DNA from: Pelagerythrobacter marinus
GTDB lineage: Bacteria > Pseudomonadota > Alphaproteobacteria > Sphingomonadales > Sphingomonadaceae
Length of the DNA: 64,000 nucleotides
Direction: 5' to 3'
Assembly: GCF_009827515.1 (NCBI RefSeq)
Contig: NZ_WTYO01000002.1
Location: 496,001 to 560,000, forward strand
Shown: positions 45,478 to 53,985 of the stretch, piece by piece
How the letters are laid out: each line of letters begins with the position of its first letter
How positions within the stretch are numbered: position 1 is the first letter of the stretch
Made by a program: the position numbers and the translations under genes
Notes under the pieces: model-generated
What the model was told of the DNA's origin: nothing
Database searches by the model: none
The model's input: only the letters and a program-made list of their open reading frames with translations

Positions 45478-46644
45478 TTGGCGAGCCTGCCCGATCGGCG
45501 CGCATCTCTTGGAGAACCGTCCCGCGACATCGCGTCGCGGGACGTCCCCTCGCTGCGCCCGGTCGCCCCAGCCCTTGTGCGCAGCGCCGAATTCGCCGCC
45601 GAGTGGGACGAGCTTGCCGATGCCGTGGCGGAGCCCAATCCGTTCTACGAGCGCTGGGCCCTGCTGCCGGCGCTGGAGCGGCTCGGCGCGGGGGCCGACT
45701 GCACGATCATGGCGCTGCGGTGCGGCGGGCGGCTCTGCGCGCTCGTCCCGCTCGGGCGCGCGGCGGCCTATTACGGCTACCCCCTGCCCCATCGCGTCAA
45801 CTGGAGCCACGATAACCTCTTCGTCGGCAGCCCGCTGGTCCGCAGCGGGTTCGAGGAGCGGTTCTGGCGCGCACTGTTCGGCCATCTCGACGCGGCGACC
45901 GGCAGGGCGCTCTTCCTCCACCTCGACCGGCTCGACGCGAATGGCCCGCTGTTCGCCGCCCTTGCCCGCGTGGCGGACGGGGACGGGCGCGCCTGGGGCG
46001 TGGTCCAGCGCGAGGAACGCGCGATGCTGCGATCGGGCCTGTCGCCGCAGGCCTATTTCGAGCGCTCGCTGAACGGCAAGAAGCGCAAGGAACTGCGCCG
46101 GCAGGACAAGCGCCTGGCCGAAGAAGGCGCGAAAGGGTTCGAACGCCGCAGCGACGGCGCGGGGCTGGAGCGCTGGATCGAGCAGTTCCTCGCGCTCGAG
46201 CAGGCCGGGTGGAAGGGGCGCAACGGCTCCGCGCTCGCCGACAACCCGCGCACCGCCGGCTGGTTCGCCGCGACGCTGCACGGGGCCGCGGCGCGCGGGC
46301 GGCTCGAACGGCTGAGCCTGACGCTCGACGGCGCGCCCGTCGCCATGCTGGCCAATTTCATCGCCCCGCCCGGCGCGTTCAGTTTCAAGACCGCTTACGA
46401 CGAACGGTACGCCCGCTATTCGCCCGGCGTCCTGCTCCAGCGCGAGAACCTCGACCTGCTGGCGCGCGAGGACATTGCCTGGTGCGACAGCTGCGCGGCC
46501 GCCGACCACCCGATGATCGAGCGGATCTGGCGCGAGAAGCGCGCAATGGTGCGCGTCAACGTGGCCATCGGCGGGAGGCTTCGCCGCGCGGCCTTTCGCC
46601 GGATCCTGCGGGCCGAGCTGGCCCGCCAGACCAGGAGTACGTGA
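45478..46644 (+). CDS. GNAT acetyltransferase (BioF2/CelD-like, FemAB-type fold)
   Basis: A 388-residue protein with the CelD/BioF2-like acyltransferase pattern: two GNAT-like halves, with LNGKKRKELRRQDKRLAEEG before the second and FKTAYDERYARYSPGVLL (acceptor/CoA region) near the end. Such proteins transfer acyl or aminoacyl groups onto cell-envelope components or sugars. The start is uncertain: a TTG at 45478 is used. It lies 3 bp before the cupin-like gene, so the two probably act together. Confidence 0.78.
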   Translation: MASLPDRRASLGEPSRDIASRDVPSLRPVAPALVRSAEFAAEWDELADAVAEPNPFYERWALLPALERLGAGADCTIMALRCGGRLCALVPLGRAAAYYGYPLPHRVNWSHDNLFVGSPLVRSGFEERFWRALFGHLDAATGRALFLHLDRLDANGPLFAALARVADGDGRAWGVVQREERAMLRSGLSPQAYFERSLNGKKRKELRRQDKRLAEEGAKGFERRSDGAGLERWIEQFLALEQAGWKGRNGSALADNPRTAGWFAATLHGAAARGRLERLSLTLDGAPVAMLANFIAPPGAFSFKTAYDERYARYSPGVLLQRENLDLLAREDIAWCDSCAAADHPMIERIWREKRAMVRVNVAIGGRLRRAAFRRILRAELARQTRST

Positions 46645-46647
46645 ACG

Positions 46648-47535
46648 ATGGGCGTCCAGACCCCGATCGACCTGCCCGCCGACGAGGCACGGCCCGCCCC
46701 CGTTTTCGGGGAGGAGGCCCGCGCGGCCTTCGCCCGGTCCTATCCCGAGGAGCCGCACGTCCTCGCGCACGGCCTGGGGCAGAACGCGCTGCTCACGCTC
46801 GACGCGCTGGCCGCGCTCGCCGCGCGGCTCCCCGAACGCTCGATCGAGTACAACCGCGGCGACCTGCCGATCGGGGTGGACGGCAAGCCCGAGGGCACCG
46901 GCCTCGCGATCGAGGACACGATCCGGCACATCGCGCGCAGCAATAGCTGGGCCGTGCTCAAGAACATCGAGCAGGCGCCCGAGTACGCGGACCTGCTGAT
47001 GGCGCTGCTGGACGAGATCCGCCCGGAGATAGAGGCGCGCACCGGCGCCATGCTGCGACCCCAGGGCTTCGTCTTCATCTCCAGCCCGGACGCGGTGACG
47101 CCCTATCACTTCGACCCGGAGCACAATATCCTGCTGCAGCTGGTCGGCCGCAAGACGATGACCCAGTTCCCGGCAGGCGACGATCGCTATGCCCCCGACA
47201 CGATCCACGAATCCTACCACGCGGGCGGCGCGCGCGAGCTGACCTGGCGCGACGAACTGCTCGCCGGCGGGCGCGAATTCGCGATCGGCCCGGGCGAGGC
47301 GGTCTACGTGCCGGTCATGGCCCCGCACTTCGTCCGCAACGGCCCCGACAGCTCGATCTCGCTGTCGATCACCTGGCGCAGCGAGTGGAGCTTCGCCGAG
47401 GCCGACGCCCGCGGCTTCAACCGCCTGCTGCGCCGGATCGGCCTCCGGCCCGCGCCGCCGGGGCGCTGGCCGGCCGGGAACAAGGGCAAGGCGCTCGCCT
47501 ATCGCGCGCTGCGGCGGCTCGGCCTGGCCGGTTGA
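46648..47535 (+). CDS. JmjC/cupin-like 2-oxoglutarate oxygenase-type protein
   Basis: A 295-residue cupin-like protein. Possible iron ligands are the H and D in TPYHFDPEH and a later histidine in APHFVRNG, in the order H-x-D...H of JmjC-like oxygenases. Bacterial relatives hydroxylate proteins or small molecules; no target is evident. Coupled with the acyltransferase upstream and followed by tesB 31 bp on. Confidence 0.75.
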   Translation: MGVQTPIDLPADEARPAPVFGEEARAAFARSYPEEPHVLAHGLGQNALLTLDALAALAARLPERSIEYNRGDLPIGVDGKPEGTGLAIEDTIRHIARSNSWAVLKNIEQAPEYADLLMALLDEIRPEIEARTGAMLRPQGFVFISSPDAVTPYHFDPEHNILLQLVGRKTMTQFPAGDDRYAPDTIHESYHAGGARELTWRDELLAGGREFAIGPGEAVYVPVMAPHFVRNGPDSSISLSITWRSEWSFAEADARGFNRLLRRIGLRPAPPGRWPAGNKGKALAYRALRRLGLAG

Positions 47536-47566
47536 CCGCGGCGTGCCGGGGCCGCAAAGCGCGGCC

Positions 47567-48475
47567 ATGACCGACCAGCCCAGCGCCCAGAGCCTCGTCG
47601 CCGACCTCGTCGAACTCCTCACCGTCGCGCCGCACGGCGGCGGCCGGTTCGAAGGGCGCGCGCAGAAGGGCGGCGTCGGCCGGGTCTTCGGCGGGCAGGT
47701 CGTGGCCCAGGCGCTCCAGGCCGCGCAGGCGAGCGCGCCCGAGGCGATGGTCGCCCACTCGCTCCACGCCTATTTCCTGCGCGGCGGGCGCGAAGGCGCA
47801 CCGATCGCCTACCGGGTGGAGGCCGACTTCGACGGGCGCAGCTTCGCCAATCGCCGCGTCGTCGCCAGCCAGGACGACCCGGAGCGCGGGGAGACGCCGA
47901 TCCTGAACCTCACCGCCAGTTTCCAGCGGCCGGAGGAAGGGCTGTCGCACGACGACTACGCGATGCCCGACGTCGCCCCGCCGGAAGACCTGCCGCCGGA
48001 CATGGAGCAGCGGCGCCGCTTCGTCGATGCCATGCCCGGGCTGGGCGAGGCGCAGCGCGCGCTGATGCTGCGCCCGCGCGCGATCGAGATGCGCACGGCC
48101 GACAGCCTGCACTGGATGAACAGCGAACCGCGCCCGCCGCATGCCCATTCCTGGTTCCGCGCGGCCGCGCCGCTGCCCGACGATGCCGCGCTGCACCGCG
48201 CGGTGATCGCCTATGCCAGCGACTATACGCTGCTCGGCACCAGCGCCCTGCCCCACGGCATAAGCTGGGCGCGCGGCGAGATGGTGGGGGCGAGCCTCGA
48301 CCACGCGATCTGGTTCCACCGCCCCGCGCGGGCCGACGAATGGCTGCTCTACGCCACCGACAGCCCGTGGAGCGGCAACGGCCGCGGCTTCAACCGCGGG
48401 CGCATCTTCGACCGCGCGGGCAACCTGGTGGCGAGCGTGGCCCAGGAAGGCATGATCCGCCGGCGCAAGGGCTGA
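47567..48475 (+). CDS. tesB: Acyl-CoA thioesterase II
   Basis: A 302-residue double-hotdog thioesterase of the TesB type: FEGRAQKGGVGRVFGGQVVAQAL (cited in parts, RVFGGQVVAQAL), HSLHAYFLRGG, then DYTLLGTSALPHG and LDHAIWFHRP. The catalytic Asp (SDYTLL), Thr/Ser and Gln residues appear present. It hydrolyses medium to long acyl-CoA. ATG at 47567 is preferred over one 24 bp upstream. This family is unrelated in arrangement to the riboswitch-controlled thioesterase at 15,333. Confidence 0.95.
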   Translation: MTDQPSAQSLVADLVELLTVAPHGGGRFEGRAQKGGVGRVFGGQVVAQALQAAQASAPEAMVAHSLHAYFLRGGREGAPIAYRVEADFDGRSFANRRVVASQDDPERGETPILNLTASFQRPEEGLSHDDYAMPDVAPPEDLPPDMEQRRRFVDAMPGLGEAQRALMLRPRAIEMRTADSLHWMNSEPRPPHAHSWFRAAAPLPDDAALHRAVIAYASDYTLLGTSALPHGISWARGEMVGASLDHAIWFHRPARADEWLLYATDSPWSGNGRGFNRGRIFDRAGNLVASVAQEGMIRRRKG

Positions 48476-48555
48476 CGGCGAGCGAATAGGGCAGCGAGCG
48501 AATAGGGCGGCGAGAGACGTGACTCGCGCCGACAGAGGTGCGGCGCGGGCAAAAG

Positions 48556-48580
48556 AAAAGGCCCCGCGAGGGGGCCTTTT
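48556..48580. terminator. Bidirectional rho-independent terminator
   Basis: AAAAGGCCCC (48556-48565) and GGGGCCTTTT (48571-48580) form a perfect 10-bp stem with a 5-nt loop and A/T tails on both strands. It can end tesB on the plus strand and the 11-codon gene on the minus strand. Confidence 0.9.
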
Positions 48581-48603
48581 CGAAACTGTCGGTATTCAGG
48601 ATC

Positions 48604-48639
48604 TCAGTTGAAGATCCAGTCCCAGATCGAACCAAACAT
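48604..48639 (-). CDS. 11-codon mini-gene (MFGSIWDWIFN)
   Basis: A tiny open frame, MFGSIWDWIFN, with a strong ribosome-binding site (AGGAG, 48647-48651, 7 bp before the ATG) and a rho-independent terminator starting 24 bp after its stop. The peptide is aromatic and amphipathic: Phe, Trp and Ile alternate with one Asp, so it could sit at a membrane surface. AT-rich sequence at 48660-48700 before it could hold a promoter. It could equally be the trailer of the EAL gene upstream, or a small RNA. No family is recognised. Confidence 0.55.
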   Translation of the reverse strand: MFGSIWDWIFN

Positions 48640-48701
48640 GGTTAATCTCCTGTTGCTGCCTGCTACGGAGAAATACGTTAACCATGTCCGTTTGTAAATT
48701 G

Positions 48702-51014
48702 TTAACCACGATTTTCAAAAGGAGCGATGGCATCCTTTTGTAAAGAAAGCGTTTTTTCTAGCTCCGAAAGGACGATCGGGCGCGCAATGTGGTAACCTTG
48801 ACCGATGTCGACACCCATCTCCCGCAGTGCGGTAAAGGTCTGTTGATCCTCGATTCCCTCGGCCACTGAGGTCAACCCCGTCTCTCTCGCAAGCCGCGAA
48901 ACATTGGCCACGATAGCTCGTGCCATCGGCGATGAGTGAATGCGTTGCACAAACAACTGGTCGATCTTGATCTCATCGAAAGGCAGTTCGAACATCGCCT
49001 CCAGGTTCGCGCTGGCAACCCCGAAATCGTCCATGGAAAACGAAACTCCGAGCGCCTTGATCTCTTCAATTACCGATCGGGCAGATGAAAAGTCCTCGAT
49101 GCGCGCGGTTTCCGTCAGTTCGATCGTGAGGCGAGATGGATCGGCTGGCCGAACTGCCAGACAGCGCTCGATCAGCTCGGCGATCCGGGTATCGACGAAC
49201 TGGATCGCCGAGACATTCACCGAGATGCGCGGCGTATGACCGGCCTGTCGCAGTGTTTCCGCTGCACTCAGGCTCTTCATCAGGATGCGCTTGGTCAGCT
49301 CGTCCAGCCGGCCGACGCGTTCGCACTGGAGGATGAATCGGGCCGGCGGGATCTCGCCCCGCTCCTCGTCCACCCACCGCGCCAGCGCCTCGGCACCGAT
49401 GATCTGTCCAGTGCGAAGATCGGCCTGCGGCTGCAACTTGATCGAGATCCGATCCTGCGAGAGCGCGCTCTCCAGCCGCGCCTGCAGCGAATAGTCCCAC
49501 TCTTCCGCATCGTCGACCGTGTCGGAGATGATGAAGACCGGGCGATAGGCCTCGCGCGCCTGGTCGGCGGCGGCAATGGCAGAGCTCAACCGGCTGGGCC
49601 CCGACTTCTCGGCCGATCGATCGACGCCGATCGTCATCGAAACGTCCAGCACCCTGTCCGATACGGTCACCGACTGCGATGCGATGGCGCGCAGACCCTC
49701 CAGATGCCCTTGCAGGTCCTCGTACTTGGCCGCGGCGAGGATCAGGGCGAAGTACTTGCCGCCGTCGTAATAGATGCGCGCTTCGGGATCGCCGAGCGCC
49801 AGCCGCGAGGCGAGCTGGCGCAGGTATCGGCCCTGGTCGGCCGGGGTCAGCGTCGCGAACACGGCATCGAGGCGCGCGATCTTCGCCACGACGATGGCCG
49901 CCGCTCCGTCGGGCGGATCGTCGCTGAGATCGCGTCTCAAGGCGACAAAATTGGGCAGCTTGCTGCGCGGCTCGACCAGGAGGTGCCGACGTTTGAATCG
50001 AACAATGAGCCGCAAACACGCGTAGACGATAAAGAGTGCGATTGACGACGCAAAGATCGCCCTGACCCCGGAGGCTGCTGTGACCACGACGGTCGCCACC
50101 AGCGAAACCACAAGAAGACCGTAAAGCAAACGCCGACGACGCGCCCGGACCGAAGCGCTCGCCGCCAGAGCCAGCAACAGGCCAAAGAATGCGGTTGTCC
50201 ACGGCCAATTCACCGGCTGTCCGCCGCCACGTAGCGCGGTTTCTGCGGCAACGATGTGAACAAGGCTGGGATTGACGACGCCGCTGCCCGGGATTTTCAC
50301 CACGCGACGACTCTGACCGGCTTGGCCCAGAACAACCGCTCTATCGCGAATTGAGGCCGACAGGGCGTCTGTTCCCAGGTTTACAGCTTCGAAGGACGGG
50401 ATGGCTTCGACGTTCACCGCGTAGTCGGGCGCGAGTTCCGCCTTGGGGCCGGAATTCCCGGCCAGCTCGGTCCACAATGCCGGCAGGGTCCGTCGGCCAT
50501 CGCCATGAACCGCATCGATACCCCAGACATAGCCGAGGAAATCGGTCTTGTAGTCATTGCTGACCATTCGCAGCCCGCGAGCGAAGAAGGGATCGGTCTC
50601 GGCAACGCCGCGCCCGTTCAGGAAGTCCGTGCGAAGCGAACGCGTGAGCACGGTCTTGTCGCGCAGGCGCAGGAGCTCGCCGCGCAGCCGCTCGTCCACG
50701 GCGTCATCGCCGCTTCGCTGGATCGGCAGGTCGATGAATATGCGCGCTGCACCGGCGGCATCCACGGCCTCGAGCGTCCCGGCAAGGCGCCGGTTGGCGG
50801 TGACCAGCGCATCCGCCCCGGCTCCGCGTTCCGCCTCCACGAACACGATCTCGCCGCTGGGCCGATGATCGAACAGCTTGGCCTGGAGCGACCAGACGGT
50901 GATGTCGAGCGGGCGCAGGATCGTCGTGACCGCGACGAGCACGGCGATGCCTACGGCGATTGCCGCATGGCGCAACCTCTCGGATGCGATCAGGTTTCGT
51001 GCCAGTGGCAACAA
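48702..51014 (-). CDS. CHASE2-like / degenerate GGDEF / EAL membrane protein
   Basis: A 770-residue c-di-GMP enzyme: N-terminal helix, an extracytoplasmic CHASE2-like region (about 35-260), a group of membrane segments (about 270-335), a GGDEF domain whose signature is degenerate (YYDGGKYFAL) and a C-terminal EAL domain. EAL residues needed for catalysis are present: GAEALARW, NVSAIQF, ELTETARIED, MDDFG, KIDQLFV, AEGIED and IGQGYHIARP. It is thus a probable phosphodiesterase without cyclase activity. The start is a TTG with AAGGGA upstream. It lies on the minus strand before the mini-gene. Confidence 0.88.
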   Translation of the reverse strand: MLPLARNLIASERLRHAAIAVGIAVLVAVTTILRPLDITVWSLQAKLFDHRPSGEIVFVEAERGAGADALVTANRRLAGTLEAVDAAGAARIFIDLPIQRSGDDAVDERLRGELLRLRDKTVLTRSLRTDFLNGRGVAETDPFFARGLRMVSNDYKTDFLGYVWGIDAVHGDGRRTLPALWTELAGNSGPKAELAPDYAVNVEAIPSFEAVNLGTDALSASIRDRAVVLGQAGQSRRVVKIPGSGVVNPSLVHIVAAETALRGGGQPVNWPWTTAFFGLLLALAASASVRARRRRLLYGLLVVSLVATVVVTAASGVRAIFASSIALFIVYACLRLIVRFKRRHLLVEPRSKLPNFVALRRDLSDDPPDGAAAIVVAKIARLDAVFATLTPADQGRYLRQLASRLALGDPEARIYYDGGKYFALILAAAKYEDLQGHLEGLRAIASQSVTVSDRVLDVSMTIGVDRSAEKSGPSRLSSAIAAADQAREAYRPVFIISDTVDDAEEWDYSLQARLESALSQDRISIKLQPQADLRTGQIIGAEALARWVDEERGEIPPARFILQCERVGRLDELTKRILMKSLSAAETLRQAGHTPRISVNVSAIQFVDTRIAELIERCLAVRPADPSRLTIELTETARIEDFSSARSVIEEIKALGVSFSMDDFGVASANLEAMFELPFDEIKIDQLFVQRIHSSPMARAIVANVSRLARETGLTSVAEGIEDQQTFTALREMGVDIGQGYHIARPIVLSELEKTLSLQKDAIAPFENRG

Positions 51015-51260
51015 TGCAGCATCCCTTGTTCGCCGCTGCCATAGGGGAACATCGTAAAGATGGTGTTTCCGGCACCGGCCGATCGGGGCGTGAACGCCGC
51101 CTGACTGCTGCCATCCATTGGTAAACGCCGTGCGGGCCGGGGCCCGCGAACGGCTACGCCCTCCGGCAGCGAAGCGGCGCCCCGGCGACTATACACGATA
51201 GCCGCGCGAAGGCACGAGCCGCATCGGGGCCGGCGGGCGCAGGCGAATGCCTTTTCGCGC

Positions 51261-51572
51261 CTAGCGGGGCAGGGTCACGCGGCGGCAGGTCAGCGGCGCC
51301 TCGCGCGTCTTGCCGCTCCAGGTCACGGTGTCGCCGGAAACCTGGAGCCGGTAGCCGGCGCGGTTCTCGAACACCGAGGCGCCGACCGACTGGACCGAGC
51401 GGACGTAGATCGGCACGCCGTTGTTCCTGACGACGGTCGCCCCGCCGTGGGTGAAGTTCACTTTCAGCACCGAGCCATCGCTGCAATCGAAATACCCGTG
51501 CTTGCCCGGCCCTCCGGTGGCGCAAGCCGATAGTCCCAGGCCCAGCGCGATAATGGCGGCAATCCTGTGCAT
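51261..51572 (-). CDS. MliC-like lipoprotein
   Basis: A 103-residue lipoprotein. The signal ends in a lipobox LSAC (Cys near residue 18), then a small beta-rich domain with DCSDGSVLKVNF, GASVFENRAGYRLQ and WSGKTREAPLTC, as in MliC/PliC inhibitors of c-type lysozyme. A pair of cysteines could form the domain's disulfide. Start is set at MHRIAAI to give a proper signal peptide. Function as lysozyme inhibitor is inferred from fold features. Confidence 0.72.
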   Translation of the reverse strand: MHRIAAIIALGLGLSACATGGPGKHGYFDCSDGSVLKVNFTHGGATVVRNNGVPIYVRSVQSVGASVFENRAGYRLQVSGDTVTWSGKTREAPLTCRRVTLPR

Positions 51573-51739
51573 GTGTCGTCTCCTCGCATCGGCGGCCTTC
51601 GCGGCGCGCGAGCAAGTGCGATCCCGACCGGTATCGAAGCCCCCGCGCGGCATCCGCCACGGACCGAACTGTCGGCGCCAATGCTTTAACGCGGGTTAAC
51701 GGCCGCCCCAAATCCGCGCGCTGCGCGCGCTCGCCCCGG

Positions 51740-53683
51740 TCAGCCGGCGGGGTGATAGAAATCGTAGATCTTCTGCGCCACGGCGGCGCTGATCCCCGGG
51801 GTCCGTTTCAGGTCTTCCAGCGCGGCCGCGCGCACTTTGCCCGCAGTGCCGAACCGCAGCAGCAGCGCGCGCTTGCGGCTCGGGCCGATGCCCGGGATCT
51901 CGTCGAGCGGGGAGGCGCTGATCGCCCGGCTGCGCTTCGCCCGGTGGGCGCCGATGGCGAAGCGGTGCACTTCGTCGCGCAGCGTCTGGAGGTGGAACAG
52001 CAGGGGGGAATTGGTCGGCAGGGTCTTCTCGCGCCCGTCGGGGAAATGAAACACCTCGCGCCCCTCGCGTCCGTGGTGCGGGCCCTTGGCGATGGCGATC
52101 AGGGGCACGTCCTCGATCCCCAGTTCCTCCAGCGCGTCGCGCACCGCCGACATCTGGCCCTTGCCCCCGTCGATCAGCACCAGGTCGGGCCAGGTGTCGC
52201 CGTCGCGGTCCGGGTCTTCCTCCAGCGCGCGGGCGAAGCGGCGGGTCATGACTTCGCGCATCATCCCGAAATCGTCGTTGCTTTGCGCCGTGCGGATGTT
52301 GAACTTGCGATACTGGCTCTTGAGGAACCCCTCGGGCCCGGCGACGATCATCGCACCCACGGCTTTCGCACCCTGGATATGGCTGTTGTCGTAAACCTCG
52401 ATCCGGCGGGGCGGCTCGGCCAGTTCGAAGAACTCGGCCAGCTCGCGGTTGATCTTCGCCCGGGTGCCGCTTTCGGCCAGGCGCCGGTCGAGCGCCTCGA
52501 CCGCGTTGCGGCTCGCCTGCGCCATCAGCCGGCGGCGCTCGCCGCGCTGGGGCACGCTGATCTCAACCCGGTGGCCCGCGCTTTCGCCCAGCGCCTGGGC
52601 CAGCAGCGCCTGTTCGGGCAGCGCGCGGTCGACCAGCACCGTGCGCGGGGGCGGCACTTCCTCGTAGAACTGGGCGAGAACGCCGGCGAGCACGTCCGCT
52701 TCCTCCACGTCCTGGGTATGGGTGGGGAAGAACGCGCGGTGGCCCCAGTTCTGCCCGCCGCGGACGAAGAAGGCCTGGATGCCGACCTGGCCGCCCTTGG
52801 CCGCGAGCGCGAAGACATCGGCGTCGCCGACCCCGGCGGCATTGACCGCCTGGCTCGCCTGGATCGCGGTCGCCGCGCGCAGCCGGTCGCGCAGCATGGC
52901 CGCGCGCTCGAAATCGAGGTCTTCGGCGGCCTGGGCCATCTGCGCCTCGATCTTCTTCTGCACCGCGCCCGACCGGCCCGAGAGGAAATCCTTCGCCTCC
53001 TGCACCAGTTCGCCGTAGGCCTCCGGCCCGATCCGGCCCACGCAGGGGGCGGAGCAGCGCTTGATCTGGTAGAGCAGGCACGGCCGGTCGCGGCGGGCAA
53101 AAAAGCTGTCCGTGCAGGATCTTAGCAGGAACAGCTTCTGCAGCGCATTGATTGTCGTATTGACCGATCCGGCGCTGGCGAAGGGGCCGTAGTAATTGCC
53201 TTTCGCCCGCCGCGCGCCGCGGTGCTTCATGATGCGCGGATATTCATGATCGGCGCGCAAGAGAATGAAAGGAAAGGATTTATCGTCGCGCAGCAGGACA
53301 TTGTACGGCGGGCGGAAGCGCTTGATCAGCTGCGCTTCGAGCAGGAGCGCCTCGGCCTCCGAATTGGTCGTGACGATTTCCATCCGCCGGGTCTGGCTGA
53401 CCATGCGCCGCAGCCGGTTCGAAAGGTTCGCGACCTGGGTGTAGTTCGCCACCCGGTTGCGCAGCGCGCGCGCCTTGCCGACGTAGAGCACGTCGCCGCG
53501 GGCATCGAGCATCCGGTAGACCCCCGGCTTGGGCCGCAGCGTCTTCACCGTGTCGCGGATCGCGGCCACCCCCGCCTCGATGTCCGGCCGGGTGCCGCCC
53601 TTGACGGTATAGGTGGCGCGCTCCTCGTTGAAGCGCTCGGCGCCTCTCGGGTCGTGCGGGGTTCCGGCGGGGGTTCGCGACAT
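51740..53683 (-). CDS. uvrC: Excinuclease ABC subunit C
   Basis: A 647-residue nucleotide-excision nuclease: GIY-YIG domain (KPGVYRMLDARGDVLYVGKA), UVR motif (DLDFERAAMLRDRL), RNase H-like C-terminal nuclease (YDNSHIQG, LVLIDGGKGQ) and helix-hairpin-helix end (IPGIGPSRKRALLLRFG). It cuts on both sides of lesions with UvrB. The N-terminal ~40 residues before the GIY-YIG core are extra and poorly conserved, so a later start is possible. Faces away from the entericidin gene. Confidence 0.96.
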   Translation of the reverse strand: MSRTPAGTPHDPRGAERFNEERATYTVKGGTRPDIEAGVAAIRDTVKTLRPKPGVYRMLDARGDVLYVGKARALRNRVANYTQVANLSNRLRRMVSQTRRMEIVTTNSEAEALLLEAQLIKRFRPPYNVLLRDDKSFPFILLRADHEYPRIMKHRGARRAKGNYYGPFASAGSVNTTINALQKLFLLRSCTDSFFARRDRPCLLYQIKRCSAPCVGRIGPEAYGELVQEAKDFLSGRSGAVQKKIEAQMAQAAEDLDFERAAMLRDRLRAATAIQASQAVNAAGVGDADVFALAAKGGQVGIQAFFVRGGQNWGHRAFFPTHTQDVEEADVLAGVLAQFYEEVPPPRTVLVDRALPEQALLAQALGESAGHRVEISVPQRGERRRLMAQASRNAVEALDRRLAESGTRAKINRELAEFFELAEPPRRIEVYDNSHIQGAKAVGAMIVAGPEGFLKSQYRKFNIRTAQSNDDFGMMREVMTRRFARALEEDPDRDGDTWPDLVLIDGGKGQMSAVRDALEELGIEDVPLIAIAKGPHHGREGREVFHFPDGREKTLPTNSPLLFHLQTLRDEVHRFAIGAHRAKRSRAISASPLDEIPGIGPSRKRALLLRFGTAGKVRAAALEDLKRTPGISAAVAQKIYDFYHPAG

Positions 53684-53815
53684 GGGCCTGACATAATCGC
53701 TGCGCCGGAAATGGGAACCGGCAGGCGCAACAGCGCCGGTTCAGGTCCGCACGGCTATCGCGCGCGCCGGCGCCAGCGACTATGCTGGCAAACACGGGAA
53801 TCAGGAGTTCGACAG

Positions 53816-53944
53816 ATGCTGAAGAAGACGATCGCCATCGTGGCCCTGGGCGCCTCGGTCGTGACGCTGGCCGCCTGCAACACGGTCAAGGGCCTCGGCC
53901 GCGACATCGAATCGGTCGGCGAAGCGGGCGACCGCGCGATCTGA
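53816..53944 (+). CDS. Entericidin-type small lipoprotein
   Basis: A 42-residue lipoprotein: MLKKTIAIVALGASVVTLAAC gives a signal and lipobox (Cys21), then NTVKGLGRDIESVGEAG, the entericidin A/B signature. In Enterobacteria these form a stress-induced antidote/toxin pair; in alphaproteobacteria they occur alone and their role is unclear. A clear AGGAG precedes the ATG. Confidence 0.92.
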   Translation: MLKKTIAIVALGASVVTLAACNTVKGLGRDIESVGEAGDRAI

Positions 53945-53985
53945 CCGCGCTTGCCATTCCGGCCGGCTTCTCTACCGCGCCCGGG

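Noticed and set aside
48479-48515. Short direct repeat of GCGAGCGAATAGGGC
   Set aside because: Two imperfect copies only, in the tesB trailer; most likely local duplication without function.
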